A stretch of 64,000 bases of DNA from Magicicada septendecula (GCA_034769895.1 CM068367.1:1318821786-1318885785), one strand, 5' to 3'; positions 46,196 to 58,288 are shown, numbered from the stretch's first letter. Numbers and translations: made by a program. The notes: generated by a model from the sequence alone, not told the origin.

Positions 46196-46714
46196 CCTAA
46201 ACCAAATCAGGTCGTGGTTTGTGTCAATTTTATTTATTTGAATTGTTTTTTACGTATTTACATGTAGATCACATAAGAGTATTCACATAAACTTCAATAA
46301 GTAGTGTAGATGATAAAATTCCAAATCCATTGCATATGAAAGACAAAGTGAACAAAGAAGTACCGCGTGTCATATGCACAGTATGATAAATGTTCATAAA
46401 CTGCATCAAGCCATTGCTCTGGTACAACACAACACGATTAGTACTTCTAATGTTTTCTCCTGTCTGCTCCATACGTTTATTGTCTTCGCTGTTTGTAAAC
46501 ACTTCATTCTCGTAGTGTTATTAACCTAATTAGGTTACTCTCTACACGTTAACAACTCGTCTCATCTCAACTACTTTGTGCAACTCAATTCTTTGTGTCA
46601 CGTCACCCGCAAAGCGACATCTGCGTTGTTCGTACTTATTTCCATTTCATATTCATTTAAATATGTAATAAAATACATACGCGGATTTCATTAATGTGAA
46701 TTGTGTACATCCGT
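46196..46714. other. Intergenic DNA, no gene seen
   Basis: Anonymous sequence. Confidence 0.5.
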
Positions 46715-46721
46715 AGAGAGA

Positions 46722-46804
<83 letters not shown>
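46715..46804. repeat. (GA)n microsatellite, ~90 bp
   Basis: Nearly pure AG/GA run, with 46731-46800 uninterrupted. The longest microsatellite in the window. Confidence 0.95.
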
Positions 46805-46806
<2 letters not shown>

Positions 46807-46839
46807 CGTTTAATTTAATATAACTAATGAAGTTGCTAT

Positions 46840-47430
46840 CTCTTATTACCAGTGGATCGGGAGCCAACAGAGCCAAAGACAAATGTCTTCTTTTTCTTCT
46901 CCTTTTTCTACACATCAGGGATTAGGCAATGTGTCTATTCCGACTTCACACTGTCAGATCCATTTCTTTCTTGGTCTTCCTTGCAGAAGGATTGGCTTGT
47001 ACTTGACACAATTACCAGTATTCTGTGTTCATCCATGCGACTTAAATGCTGTCTCCATTTTCGCCTGTATTCTTCAATTTTCTCATTATACCTATCTATG
47101 CAATAATTATTTGTTACCCTTCAATATACACACACACATATATATATTTATATTTATATTTCATTCTTCCCGTATGTCTTTATTTCTTGTATGATCCCTC
47201 CTTGTGCATCCTTTAACCCTTCTTAAAAACCTCAACTCTGCTTGTTGTATGTTGCCTTTGTCTCTTTGTTTTTTAATCCAGGATTCACTGCCATATAATA
47301 GCACTTGAACAGCCATTGTTTTGTAGAATTTTAATTTTGTCTCACGTCTCACTTTATTTTTCAGCGTTCTACTTATAGTTCCACGTATGTGTTGAAATCT
47401 ATTGACTTTATCCAAAGGCAAATGTAGCAG
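46840..47430 (-). pseudogene. LINE ORF2 C-terminal end
   Basis: Minus strand: LDKVNRFQHIRGTISRTLKN, KVRRETKLKFYKTMAVQVLL, YGSESWIKKQRDKGNIQQAE, LRFLRRVKGCTRRDHTRN, KDIREE; then, frameshifted, a KMETAFKSH-like segment and SVGSRST near 46860. The YGSESWxxxxxD, AELRFLRRVKGxTRxDxxRN and I order is standard for arthropod LINE ORF2 ends. Truncated at the 5' side and disrupted by a CA microsatellite near 47127. Confidence 0.8.
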
Positions 47431-48050
47431 CCAATATATAAACTTGACATATCGCTCTGGTGATAACGAGTACTATTTAAATTTCATAACACGTTTGTGT
47501 GATTTTTCACAGTAGTTAATATGATCTTAAACATTAAAACTTTGATATTTCGATATGACTTTAATAAGTATTAAAACTTCTTAAGTACGTTTTTCTTGCA
47601 CAGTTCCTTTGCACCGTATAGGCCTAGTCGCCGAACTCATCCCTAGCAACGTAGTACAGTCAGTGTGTTGTATTCAGCTCCGACAGCATAAACTTTACCT
47701 ATGCGAACGACTATGTAATAATTAGTGGTAAAAGAGTAATATTAATTACATTAATTTTCGTTTGCAATCCTTTTGGTTTAAGCTAATAGTTTACCTAGCC
47801 TCTTATACACAATTTCGATTGTGCATAATGAGGTCTGCTGTTTAACCGTACACCGTAGTTAATAATAGTATTTCAATTATTGAAATATGTTCAAAACCTA
47901 TTTACACTGTTTCTGGCAAATAAAAATTATGAAAATGGATTTACGTTTTCATTCTTTGAAAAACAGGTTCAACTTTAACAGCAGAATTGTAGAAAGAAAC
48001 GTTGTTTGCAATTTTGTAACAAAAAATGAACCTTCTCATATGTCTAAATT

Positions 48051-48094
<44 letters not shown>

Positions 48095-49010
48095 ATTTTA
48101 TATTGTGAAACAAGGTTATATTTTACTGTTTTTATGTACAATGTTTCAACAGTTTTATAATGTACTGTCATCATAAAAATACATATTCATATAACTTAGA
48201 AGAACAGGAATAACGTGAGTAAATATGAATATTAGTGATCTCAATGTAACTTTCTTGCCCTTTGTTACTCTGTGATTCATTATAAAGTTTCTGGCTCTCA
48301 AGGCCATTGTTGGAAACGCCAGATACTACAACTTCCACTGTGAAAGTCATTCTCAGTAGGTAGTCTTGGTCTTGACGGCTTAAGACTTCCTGGCTGTTAA
48401 ATCCATCTTTGTCAAAGAATATTCAAGCCGTTGTTGAAGGATTAAATTACAGCTCCATAGCCTAGCCAGGTTTACAGCAAACGATTACGACCGTAGAAGT
48501 GTAACTGTCACATAATGATACAATCTTAAGTGAGGCATCAGTGTAGATGTTGTAAAATTGGTACACGAACTATTATGATGAACAATAAATAACACAGTCA
48601 TTGTTTGACGGCAGAAATATCGAGAACACTACAAGGACATACACGCGTGCGCACATTCTTCTCTGTCCACAACACTCCTTTTTCGATATTCGATTCATTG
48701 AACAACCTAATCTTCATCGCCATTTCTTAACTTGGCTACGCTGTTCGAGTCCAAAGTCCAACAGTGTTGTTAACATGGTCAAAACAGTTATTTAGTTACT
48801 AAAGACGAGGACCACCACAGATGTTGACGAAATGCCCAGCTTACGAGAAGAAGTAACAGATCACGCTCTTGCAGCTGATAAATTTATGAAGAAAGGTGAA
48901 AATTCCAACCAGCAACATTTCTCCACCTGGTCGAATACATTTACAATAAATGTTTGTACATATATCGTACACAGTCAAAAAACTAAAAAATAAAAAAAAA
49001 ATATTTTAAC
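47431..49010. other. Intergenic DNA, no gene seen
   Basis: Anonymous. Includes the TG microsatellite at 48054-48092. Confidence 0.55.
48054..48092. repeat. (TG)n microsatellite
   Basis: Pure TG run, seen directly. Confidence 0.95.
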
Positions 49011-49273
49011 ATTATTTTCTGGACATTTATATAGAATGGACGACAATAGGTTAACAAAACAGGTCTTCAAATATCTGTGGGGAAAGAAGTAAACATCAAG
49101 TTGTATTAAAGAAGTCCAAAAGGATTCAGAAAGAAAAAATCTGGCTGTCGTGGGACTGCCGACAGAAGTGTTAACTTAAAAATACCATTTCAAATTAAAT
49201 GAAAATTACATCATTTCAAAAAGATAATTTATTAAAAAATTACCCTTCGTATTGTTTAAATTAGCAGCCATCC

Positions 49274-49407
49274 TTACTATTTCTTTTATGAATTTGCTAA
49301 CTGCTATAATTTTTATTGTTCGACTAAGCTTTTCGTCAGTGATGACGAAAAGTTTAGTCGAACAATAAAAATTATAGCAGTTAGCAAATTCATAAAAGAA
49401 ATAGTAA
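49274..49407. repeat. Long hairpin: 64-bp arms, 6-bp loop
   Basis: 49274-49337 and 49344-49407 are reverse complements except for one mismatch (GCTTTTC against GAAAAGT). The apex reads TTTTCGTCAGTGATGACGAAA. This can fold as a long stem on either DNA or RNA. Confidence 0.95.
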
Positions 49408-49483
49408 AAAATTACCGTTAAAAATTACGTTACAACTTAAGAAAATAATTACTAAATGTTTAAACATTTACGTACAATGCATA

Positions 49484-49726
49484 TTAGACTTTCCTTTTAT
49501 TCAACAAATACTTTTTTGTTACATTGAATTCCTTGTAGCAGGAGGAATGGTAACCAATAATTTCATCGTCATAACTTTCCGGAAATATAACGTCGCTGTA
49601 TTTATGACGTGATTCCAAGTAAAGTTTACATGAATTCCAGATGTCCGGAGTAAATTTTTTAATTTTTTCCCTTTTTTCTCTAAACCCAGGTTTATCTACT
49701 AAAGAATTGCACAAAAAGCACTCCAT
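49484..49726 (-). CDS. Small ORF with Cys/His pattern, transposon-associated, unknown function
   Basis: An 80-codon frame opens MECFLCNSLVDKPGF and has Cys3, Cys6, Cys33, His60 and Cys63, with the C-terminal motif GYHSSCYKEFN. CxxC followed by HxxC is a plausible zinc-binding set, and YHxxCYKxF endings are common in small N-terminal domains of proteins found near repeats in insects. I cannot name the family. The stop after KYLLNKRKV means that this is either a whole small protein or the N terminus of a longer, truncated one. It lies inside a mobile insertion. Confidence 0.4.
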   Translation of the reverse strand: MECFLCNSLVDKPGFREKREKIKKFTPDIWNSCKLYLESRHKYSDVIFPESYDDEIIGYHSSCYKEFNVTKKYLLNKRKV

Positions 49727-50770
49727 AATTTCCTTTTATTAGCCGCACGTGGTAGAAAATTATTAACCTTGAAGATGCGGCATATGTAACATCTCGAAAT
49801 GTCTCTAAAATAAACAGTTGAACGTTTGATAAACAAAAGTACAAGTTGACCCGAAAATTCCAAACACAGGGATAAAGATTTGAGAAAATAAACAGAAACT
49901 AACAAATTAGTGGAAATAAAATCAAGCAAATTAATAATTCCGAGAGAGACGAGCAATAATAAAACATACAAGATACAGACGAGATACCAAAACTACGAAA
50001 TAATAGCCAACTAATACACAGAACAAAAAATAACAGAAGTTGGACTACAGAACAACACACACAATTAACTAATTGAACGATGAATACAAATACAACGACT
50101 AAAGACAGTACTAATGACAAAAAGACGAAAAAATGACGTTTATGTAAAATAACTGTAAGTAGTGTAAGTAGTAAATAAGGTTAAACATTGTACAATTAGC
50201 TTTTATAAATATCGAATCTATGAGCGAGAAAGACGAAAACGCGCGTGGGATCGAACACGCGATGTTACATTTGACCGCGCACAAAATTCAAACTTTAAAT
50301 TAATAAACCTTAAAAAGTGCGTAAATTAACGGAAAAGTGCGAAATAAATACCTAATAGTGCGTATAAATACGGAATAAAAAATATTACTTAAAAACAAAG
50401 AGTGATATATGAAACATGAACAATGAACATGTAAACAGAGAGGGGGAAATTGTTACGGATTCTCGTCGCATTCCTTTCTGATGACGTCACATTCTACGGA
50501 TTCACTCCCGTGTAAATTTTTTCCCTCTCCTCTGCTATAAGAAGTTAACACTTCAAAAAATAATATAAACGCAGAAGAAGCAATTGAAAGAGACGTTTTT
50601 CGGGCAAAAGTGTTAAAAATGGAAGAAGTGAAGGGTAGGAGAGAGAGAAAACGCAGGTTCAAAGTGGACTAAAGACAGAGGAAGAAGAGACATAGTGAAA
50701 AGATAAAAGAATATTGGACGAAAAGAAAAGAACAAGGAATAAATAATTGAAATTGGCATGTGGTTCAGAT

Positions 50771-51250
50771 GGCCGACTCAAAAAAATAATAATTAAAATG
50801 AAGTGAAGAGGTTGGTAATATCAGCGTGTTATCAAATGTCAGATTACATATACTAGTACGGACCTGTCAACAATCTATTTGCTACGTAAAAAAAAAAAAC
50901 GCTACCGTGACCACAACTTTCGCTTTTTCTGCGAACGAAACAATGTAACAAATTTTATACTTAAGTGTACGTTGAACACGTAGCATTTAACTAACGTTTA
51001 ATATTCTCTGTACCGAATAAATGTGTCATCTGGACTAGCCAAATGTCAGTCACAATTTCTGAGAAAGCTGGTGTGCAGTTTCACCAGTAGTAGCAATGAT
51101 TGTTTAAATGAACATGTAGATCAGATATGATAATTGTCTCCATAACGTGGTAAAAAGATAAGGTCACCAAGTGGGTCGAATTACATACAGTCATTTCTGA
51201 ATAAGGTATCCGATTACTACGGGCTTGAAGTGGCTTGCTATTCGTTACCT
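50771..51250. other. Intergenic DNA, no gene seen
   Basis: Anonymous sequence. Confidence 0.5.
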
Positions 51251-51254
51251 TATA

Positions 51255-51790
51255 TAACTAGTAAGCTCTCTGAGCTGCAGAATTCTCTCATTAATTTTAA
51301 ATAAATATATTAGAAATTTAGAAAAATTTAAATATAAGATAATTTTTCAAATATTAAAAAATTACAAAACTCATGATTCTTTTAATATGTTTTTTAGTAA
51401 AATAACAATTTTAAACCAATCAATCATATAATAATACTAACAACTAAACATTCTAAACTATTGCTTTAGTTCCTAGCTACATTTATAACCATAACGTCTA
51501 AATGATAAATAATATAGCTCCAATTTAACTGTGTGTGTGTTTTATAGATATCTATGGCCTATATCTAATCATTTCACAAATATACGTAATTGGTAACAAT
51601 ATATAAAGTTTTTTTTTTTTTGTAAATGTAGCTTACAAACGTTTTGAAGGACACCAAAAATGTGCAAGCACTGTTGAGAGATATTAAGTCTGTCAGATTA
51701 TTAAAGACACCAAATTTTGAATAAATTTCTTCATAGCTTGATACCCCACATAGATTTTACAATTTTCTTAAAATCGCGAGTTCTATTTTT
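51255..51790. repeat. Family B fragment
   Basis: Starts with AAGCTCTCTGAGCTGCAGAA, the family B terminus also seen at 26333, and has the AAATTTAGAAAAATTTAAAT-type degenerate interior with CACATAGATTTTACAATTTT near 51746. Confidence 0.5.
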
Positions 51791-51829
51791 GACCCGTATA
51801 ATCAAAACCTAATTATTAGAGATCGAATT

Positions 51830-52620
51830 CTACAACAGGTGAACCTATTTATTATTTTGGAAATGATATTGGCTATGACAGAAATGATGACATTGATGTT
51901 AAGTTAGGTATGTCCCAGACTATATGTGGAACAATCAACCGTACTTTTAAAGACAAGGTACTTCAATTATTCATCTTGTTATTTGAATTAACAGTCTCTG
52001 TAATTCCAACTTTATCGTGTTTACTTGTTAAACTGCTACTCGTAATGTTCCGGACGAGGCCTTTCAGTGTTTCCACCATGTTCAAGTCCTAAACCGCGAC
52101 ACTTGACTTCGGAATTGAAAATGGTGGAAACACAGGAAGGCCTCGCCGGAACATGACAAGTAGCAGTTTAGCAAGTAAACACGACGATGCTGAAGGTACT
52201 TCAAGATATAAAATTTAAGTTTTACAAAGTTATGGCGGGCCCTCTACTATCCTATGGGTGTGAATTATGGACAACAACCAGAAAAAACAAGACAGTAAAA
52301 TACAGGCCTTGGAAATGGCATTATTAAGAGGAGTTGAAATTGACTAAACTGTATAAGAAATGAGGCCGTAAGGGAAGAGTTACAAGTTTTATCTTGAATG
52401 AACAAACTTTTTTATGATTACAAACAACGGCGGAAAAAACACTTATAAAGAATGTCAGATTGCAGACTAGCCAAATAAGTCCGGAAATATAAACCTATAA
52501 GATACAGGTGTTGGGTAGACCCAGGAAGAGATTGCTGGAGGATCTTTGAAGGCGGAACAGGGACCACCTTGCCTATGCCTTGTGTGAAGATGATGATGAT
52601 GATGATGACGATTTTTGATC
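51830..52620 (+). pseudogene. LINE ORF2 C-terminal end interrupted by a fold-back element
   Basis: FGNDIGYDRNDDIDVKL-like residues, CGTINRTFKDKVLQ (51923-51966), then after the insertion IKFKFYKVMAGPLLSYGCEL (52205-52275), the frameshifted QRRKKHL-like segment and the WVDPGRDCWRIFEGGTGTTL-like end, finishing in a (GAT)n tail (52587-52610). Same family as 4.4 and 22 kb. The intervening 51967-52192 insertion is flanked by direct repeats, so the LINE is older. Confidence 0.8.
51967..52192. mobile_element. 226-bp fold-back element with 12-bp target duplication
   Basis: AAGGTACTTCAA stands directly before (51955-51966) and after (52193-52204) the insertion. The insertion is two imperfect inverted arms of about 90 bp (ACTTGTTAAACTGCTACT and its mirror AGTAGCAGTTTAGCAAGT, and the TTCCGGACGAGGCCT pair) around a centre at ACCGCGACACTTGACTTCGG. 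A 12-bp duplication is longer than usual for DNA transposons and nearer to that of retroelements. One arm is also at 46064. Confidence 0.8.
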
Positions 52621-52639
52621 CGTGCTGCCCCTAAAGTTA

Positions 52640-53000
52640 AACAAAAATTACTTACTAAAGGCTACATTTGAATTTAGATTAATATTAACATTGATAAATG
52701 TTTATAATTTTTTCGAATTTCTGTCCTTCTATAATCCCTGACGTCTCAAAAATGTTTAATTTTTTAAAAACGAACTCTACATTCTTATTTTGATTAAAAT
52801 TCCCTTTGATTTGATACAACATATTGATTTTCGCAAATATCTCATAGATTTGCAATCCTACTACCCTCCTGTTTTTAGAGTGATCAATCCGGAAGACTAA
52901 AAATGTTGGCACAACATATGCCAAGTATTACGAAAATTGGTTGGAGCATTCACACGTTTTCGCGAGATATACCCAACCAAATAGACAGGCAAACTGAAAA
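52640..53000 (-). repeat. Family B fragment
   Basis: GCGAAAATCAATATGTT and similar wording (minus strand) and the ACCAAATAGACAGGC end match the family B ends near 26.93 and 58.78 kb. Confidence 0.5.
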
Positions 53001-53002
53001 AT

Positions 53003-53950
53003 AATGTCGATATGGAGAACCATAGATGGCTTCCATGTTCTTAGATTTATGTTTAAAATCATTTACTTGAATTCGATTCGATAATTTCTAAAAAAATATC
53101 GCCCACTCTCAAACTATTTTCACTGCTTATAGACATTTTTGTTTTTATGGGGTAGTCGTTTAATACAATGTTATTTTCGAGTCATTTTATCTATAAAAAT
53201 TTGGTAGTTTATTCTTATAAAGAAACTGAACTACGCAGATAATCATCACTCCTCCTCAACCGATTCCATAGTTTTATCATATGTAATTTCTAAGGTAGGC
53301 TATATTATCCTTCAAAACTTAAATATTCGTACTTTACTTGATTTCAGCACAGAAATTTAAAAAAATTCACCCCTTCCCCTTCAACTACCAACTCCATTTA
53401 TAATTATCGCATTTACCATTTTCAATGGATTAATATGACTTTATTTTCGGGGCACTTATTTATTAAAATTAAGTACTTTACTCTTGTTAAAACACAAAAC
53501 AATGAAGATTAACTAACCCTCTCTCCTAACCGGCAATCTGGTAGCCTGGCAACAAAATTATTTTATTTTTAACAATTTCATTATTTGAAAAAGTTTAAAT
53601 GAATTTTTAAGTACTTTAGTCTTGTTAAAATGTAAAACGTTGCAGGTAAACTACCCCTCCCCCTTAACCGATCTCCACCAAAATAAGTAGGCCTTGAGTC
53701 CTCTACAACTCGGGCACATATGCCAAAAATTTTTTGATCCTGTTTGAATTTGCGGTAGTTATCGTACGCTATAGAAATAAGTCTACACACAGACACACAG
53801 GTAGACGGACAGACAAACACACACAGACACTTTTCGGCAAATGACGTTTCTTCATGTTTTGAGGGTAGTACAGTCAGAATCAGCCTTTATCTCGTACACG
53901 GTTTTTTTCGCGATCACCATACTTCCATTTCCTTACGAAACATGGAAGTA
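53003..53950 (+). repeat. Family A, forward, one unit
   Basis: 5' signature, decayed (TCGATATGGAGAACCATAGA), the ACAAAATTATTTTATTTTTA segment, one unit (53640-53775), a CAGA/CACA run (53785-53830), CGGCAAATGACGTTTCTTCA and the terminus CCATTTCCTTACGAAACATG. A reverse-oriented TTCATTTATAG-like segment is in the middle. Confidence 0.8.
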
Positions 53951-54566
53951 AAAAACGAACGGTAAAGTTAAATTTGATAATTCACTTCGCTCGTTCAATA
54001 ATGCTTTGACAGGGAAACAAATAAAGTGCACAGTACTGGAAATGTACATTTAAAATTTTTGTTTAACAGTTTGCGTTAAATAATAATTAAAATGGATTAT
54101 CATTTATTTATTTTTCATTATACGCTCGTTCATTATCAATATAATTTGTAGGCGTGTGAAAGCGTGAATGTGTTGCTGCTGTACAAAATAGAATTCAATT
54201 TGTGCGGTCGGGATGCCTGCGCTTAATAATGAAATCAACCTTCCGGGCGCAGCCCATTTGTAATAACGACCATAAATTCCGCTGGACATTCTAGATTTGT
54301 CGTTAGCCTCCATGTAACACATTATCGATTACAGCCATGGTTCCAAAAGCGGAAAATTGGTATCGTTTAATATGTTTGCAATTAGTATCACTGAATAATC
54401 GTAGACCGTGAACGTAATATTAATGTTAACTGCCAAATAATTATCGATAGCGTAAAGAAAACTATACTCGGAAGAGATGTATTTTTGTTTTGTGTTCATT
54501 ACTAATAATATTCGAGTAATTTTTGGACCGTCCAATGCTTACTTGCCTCGAGCATTTGATTCACAG
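53951..54566. other. Intergenic DNA, no gene seen
   Basis: Anonymous sequence. Confidence 0.5.
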
Positions 54567-55035
54567 TGTTACGACGTTCTCACCGATCGGAAAACAGTGG
54601 AAAACAAAATATAGACACCAATGAAGTCACTAGTCACCAGCTTTAGTTAACCACAAATGACAGTTTGTCATCAACAAGTTATTCAACAAGATTATACTCG
54701 TACAATAATTCAGGTTTTTGTCCACACGCAATACTAATGTCAAATAATAGACTTCCACACTAATTGTAACACAATAACACTTCGCCGCGCTTAAGTAAAT
54801 CGCCGCAGGTAAATTGCTACTCGATCCGCACTAAGAAAATCGCTCAACACAACTTATGTACATCCGGTTGCTATGGCTTTTCATATATAGCGGACGTCTT
54901 CTAGAAGAAACGTCCCGCCTTACTTCTCGCCACTTAAAGCGTAATTCAAGTGTTCTCCGGAGTACTCTGGAACGTACTTTAGTGCGGCCTTGACTGAGGC
55001 TACACCTGCTTGACTAACGGGGGGGAATGGTTGAG
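54567..55035 (-). mobile_element. Solo LTR, minus orientation (related to 56291-56770)
   Basis: The minus-strand 3' end reads ACTAGTGACTTCATTGGTGT and TTTTCCACTG, then CGTCGTAACA at 54567-54576. It matches the end of the 56.3 kb LTR, as do the AAAGCTGGTGACTAGTGACT and AGTGCGG wording further in. The 5' end is not the expected TGTTACGA, so the copy may be truncated at about 55035. No internal region of an LTR element lies next to it. Confidence 0.65.
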
Positions 55036-55778
55036 GACGCTATCGGGTGTTCGATGCGGTTCCATTCGTTTCAATAGGTTAAAATTGTAATTCGATATTG
55101 TCTTACAGAATATACTGATTTCTTATTGTCTGTTCTTTTCTGACAATATATAAGTTTTGATGCCGTCGTTTTCCATACGCTCTTAAAGGTGGTGTTTTGT
55201 TTCTCGGAACTGTCAAATTTTATTGCCTCGAACAAGATACTTATTAAAAACGTACATTATTTTAACCTGATTATTTTAAAGATATAAAACAGGATACATT
55301 TTTATTATGAATTTACTCATTACTTTTTACTGAATTTTATTTCAAAGAATTCTTAGATTTTAAGAGAAATTTCTACTTTCCCTTAGAGTTTACAGGCACC
55401 GAAGTATTTCTCTCTATAACCGGTTCTCGATGGTTCTCAATGTTATAATTTGATTTCCTCTTATACCCGTCTCTGCATAGAATCACCCGTCTCAGTTCCT
55501 CCTTGGACGCCCTCTTCTTTTTCTATCTGCAGCTTTTAACTCTGTCGACCTAGTGTATCTCCTGATAAATTAGGAGCATATAACTAACACACAACCTAAA
55601 CTCTAATGACCCCTCCTTCCACTCATTTTCATCTAATTTCCTTATTTTCTGTTTTGAAGATAATTCCCTTTTAGTCACCGCTCACCAAATTTTCATCTTC
55701 ATACTGACAGTACATATCATTTAGACCTTCTTCAAACATATGTGAATGTATGTATAGATGTGTGTGCGTGCGTACGAG

Positions 55779-55820
<42 letters not shown>

Positions 55821-56290
55821 TGTTTGGATGCGTATATAGTATTGGATATATCCCGTGATAAAAGGGAATATACCATACGTTTGATAATATCGATTTCCTT
55901 TTCCAGATGATAGGATTATCAGTTATATTTAAAGCTCTTTCATCTGGTAATTCAGAAATAACATTTCCTGTCAATTTAGGAATTCACACACAGAGAACGT
56001 AGAAACTGTATTGTTTTATGTTTACAGTGCGTATGTAGAATTACAGGAACTATTGCGAAAACATGAAACATATCTCGGGAAACCACTTCGTGATTTTGAT
56101 TATTTGTTTTGACCTGTGTTTTTTGCTTTTTTACTAAACGATAAGTAGAAATTTTAACTGTTATTAAAATCTGTACATTTTAAAAATATATTCTTAAGCA
56201 TTATGTATAGCAAATTCTACACACCAATTGTTGCACTAGTTACAATTAGGTGGAGAGTGTTGTGAGATAACTGATATTTCTGTAACGTAT
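55036..56290. other. Intergenic DNA, no gene seen
   Basis: Anonymous, with a (TG)n run at 55781-55823. Confidence 0.55.
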
Positions 56291-56770
56291 TGTTACGAGA
56301 ACCCTACCTAACAACCCAGAATATTCTCCACTCCCCCCTCCTGTGTGGCAGCTGTGCGTCATTCAAGTAGGTGATTCTAGTGAGTTCCAAGAACACTTGA
56401 GATACTACGTATTAAGCCGCCGCAGTGCAGTTAAGGAGGGAAAGCTGTACTGGGCTTCACCGCGGCGTATATAAAGCAATAGCTGCCGGGTTGTCAGTCA
56501 GTTACGTGAGCGACTTTCGCTAGTGCGGTTTGAGTGCTTGTCAAAGAAAAGAATTATTGTGTTGTGTTTTATAATTGTGCAAGACTCTATTAGTAGACAG
56601 TGTTATTGCGTGTGAATGTGAACAACTTCTATTTGATTTGTTGTAAGAGACTGTGTTGTTAATTAAGAACTGTTTAACTGTGAAAATAAAAGCTGGTGAT
56701 TAGTGACTTGATTGGTGTCTTGTATTTTGTTTCCACTGTACCTACGACGGTCAAGTAGACCGTCGTAACA
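56291..56770 (+). mobile_element. Solo LTR, 480 bp, with 8-bp terminal inverted repeats
   Basis: Begins TGTTACGA and ends TCGTAACA, a perfect 8-bp inverted terminal pair of the TG...CA type. A TATA-like GGCGTATATAAAGC (56464-56477) lies about 180 bp in, and an AATAAAAG polyadenylation-like signal (56685) near the end. A hairpin ACGACGGTC/GACCGTCGT closes the 3' side. Flanks are GTAT and ATAT, so a 4-bp target duplication with one difference is possible. Internal gag/pol is absent: a solo LTR made by recombination. Family not named. Confidence 0.85.
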
Positions 56771-57149
56771 ATATTTTGAAGATACTGAGATTAACTTTGT
56801 TAAGGCATAAAACGGACGAGAAAAAATCAAGAAGGTCTGTAGAATTTTTTAAGGATAGATGTGCAAAGTATGATTTAGAGAAATTTGTCTAACCTAAATG
56901 AAAATGATGGAACACTAACAGTTGTTTCTTTATATGGTTCAAGAGAAGGAGAAAGAGATCAGAGAAAATAGAAAAAAGATTTTTAATTGTGTTTCCCAAA
57001 CAAAGGAAATGTGAGGAGACGGATGCAAGAAATAGAGAAAAAATCACGGGAGATAATTGACTAAGGGCATGATTCATATTAAATGTAAAGCTGTGAGTAG
57101 AATGCGGCAGTATATGCACATGCATATACATGTCAGAATGTGCGAATGC

Positions 57150-57605
57150 GTGTGTACAAGATTCAGTATGATATTGCAGACTGATTGTCTGGTCTCTGTG
57201 CTAAAGCACACGATGAGCCGTGGCCTTCCCGACTAGTCACCTCCAAACACCTCCGTCCTCCAGCCTCCGACTCCAATTCCCAATACCCATCCTCCTGAGG
57301 TCATCTTCTACGTCTGTAACCACCTTCTTCTAGGTCTTACTTTCCTTCTTTGCTATCTATTATTCATCTAAAAATTGCTTTGGGCATTCTGTCGTCCTCC
57401 ATGAGCATCACATGTCCTAACCAGCTGATCCTCATAGACATGATAAACCTCACCATCTATCAATTCCTCAAAATTCCCTATTGTTCCGTATGCGCCATTC
57501 TTCACCTTCTTTCACTGGTCCAAAGATTTTTTCTTAGAATTCTTCTTTCAAAGACTCACTACGATGACTATGACAGCTACGTATGTTAGTACACAATAAC
57601 ACAAA
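57150..57605 (-). pseudogene. LINE ORF2 C-terminal end (third LINE family)
   Basis: Minus strand: IFGPVKEGEEWRIRNNRE, ISWLGHVMLMEDDRMPKAIF (conserved LGHVMRMxDDRxPK region), VTDVEDDLRRMGIGNWS, RRLEDGGVWR and LVGKATAHRVL. WLGHVxRMxxxRxPK followed by W.D.V..DLR.MG..W...A.DR..WR..V..A..H is the standard end of arthropod LINE ORF2 proteins. Frameshifted and 5'-truncated. Confidence 0.8.
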
Positions 57606-58288
57606 TAATTATTTCTTTCCAAGTTATTAGGAATACTATTATTCCAAGAAGCTTAATACTATTAGGCTAGACATAGAGTCAAAAATTACTTTTTTTATCT
57701 GCAGTAGCTTAAATATTTGATCATTCCAAGACACAGGTCAACTTGTATTGTATCTTGACACCTTCAGGAAAAAGTGATTGTATTATGGTTATTGTTTTAC
57801 TACTACATGAAACTTTGAATCGAAAAATATATATAAAACCGGCCATACATAACACGTGAAGCATACGTGACGGCGCTTGTCTGCATAGTAAAAAAGGTTG
57901 CAGTATGCTTTGACAAGACTAGTTTATACAAGTTACTGTCTCTGCCAGATTCGTCTGGAAACTTCTCGGTAACATTGGACTCCACACAGAACTTTCCTGG
58001 CTGCAAATATGAACACCGGGCGGCCACCAGCTAGTTTACGTTGGCCTGCAACATGTGACTAGATTATAGTAGAGAACGGTGTTATAGAAATTCATTTTTA
58101 GTAGAAAAAAGATACGAATAATAATCGAAAACGTAATATTTCATATCGGTATAATTATGAATGTCGTTATCGTTTTGTCAATCCCGTTTTATGTATTTTG
58201 TTGCCGAATGATCATCCTGGATCATGTAAAACAATAAATTATTATCACAAATAATAGTTGTTTTAGTTGTTGTTACTGTTTTTATATC
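57606..58288. other. Intergenic DNA, no gene seen
   Basis: Anonymous sequence. Confidence 0.55.

Larger units (their letters stand above)
49141..50554 (-). mobile_element. 1.4-kb insertion in the LINE, with 13-bp inverted repeats near its ends
   Basis: GAAGTGTTAACTT (49165-49177) is mirrored by AAGTTAACACTTC (50542-50554). A 7-bp AAAAAAT flanks the whole insertion, but it is low-complexity and weak evidence. The interior has a 64-bp hairpin (49274-49407), a zinc-binding-like ORF (49484-49726, minus), and a tRNA-like B-box stretch (GTTCGATCCCAC on the minus strand near 50250). No transposase is seen, so superfamily is unassigned. Confidence 0.6.
49010..50770 (+). pseudogene. LINE ORF2 C-terminal end split by a 1.4-kb insertion
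   Basis: 49015-49140 carries the LYRMDDNRLTKQVFKYLWGK segment, and 50555-50770 carries the continuation (AEEAIERDVFR-like, then KWTKDRGRRDIVKR-like and the KEQGINN end). Placed together they align with 20310-20760. The join is at AAAAAAT, present on both sides of the insertion (49134-49140 and 50555-50561). Confidence 0.8.

Noticed and set aside
50240..50275. tRNA gene from GTTCGATCCCAC (minus strand)
   Set aside because: Only a T-arm-like hairpin is present; no full cloverleaf.
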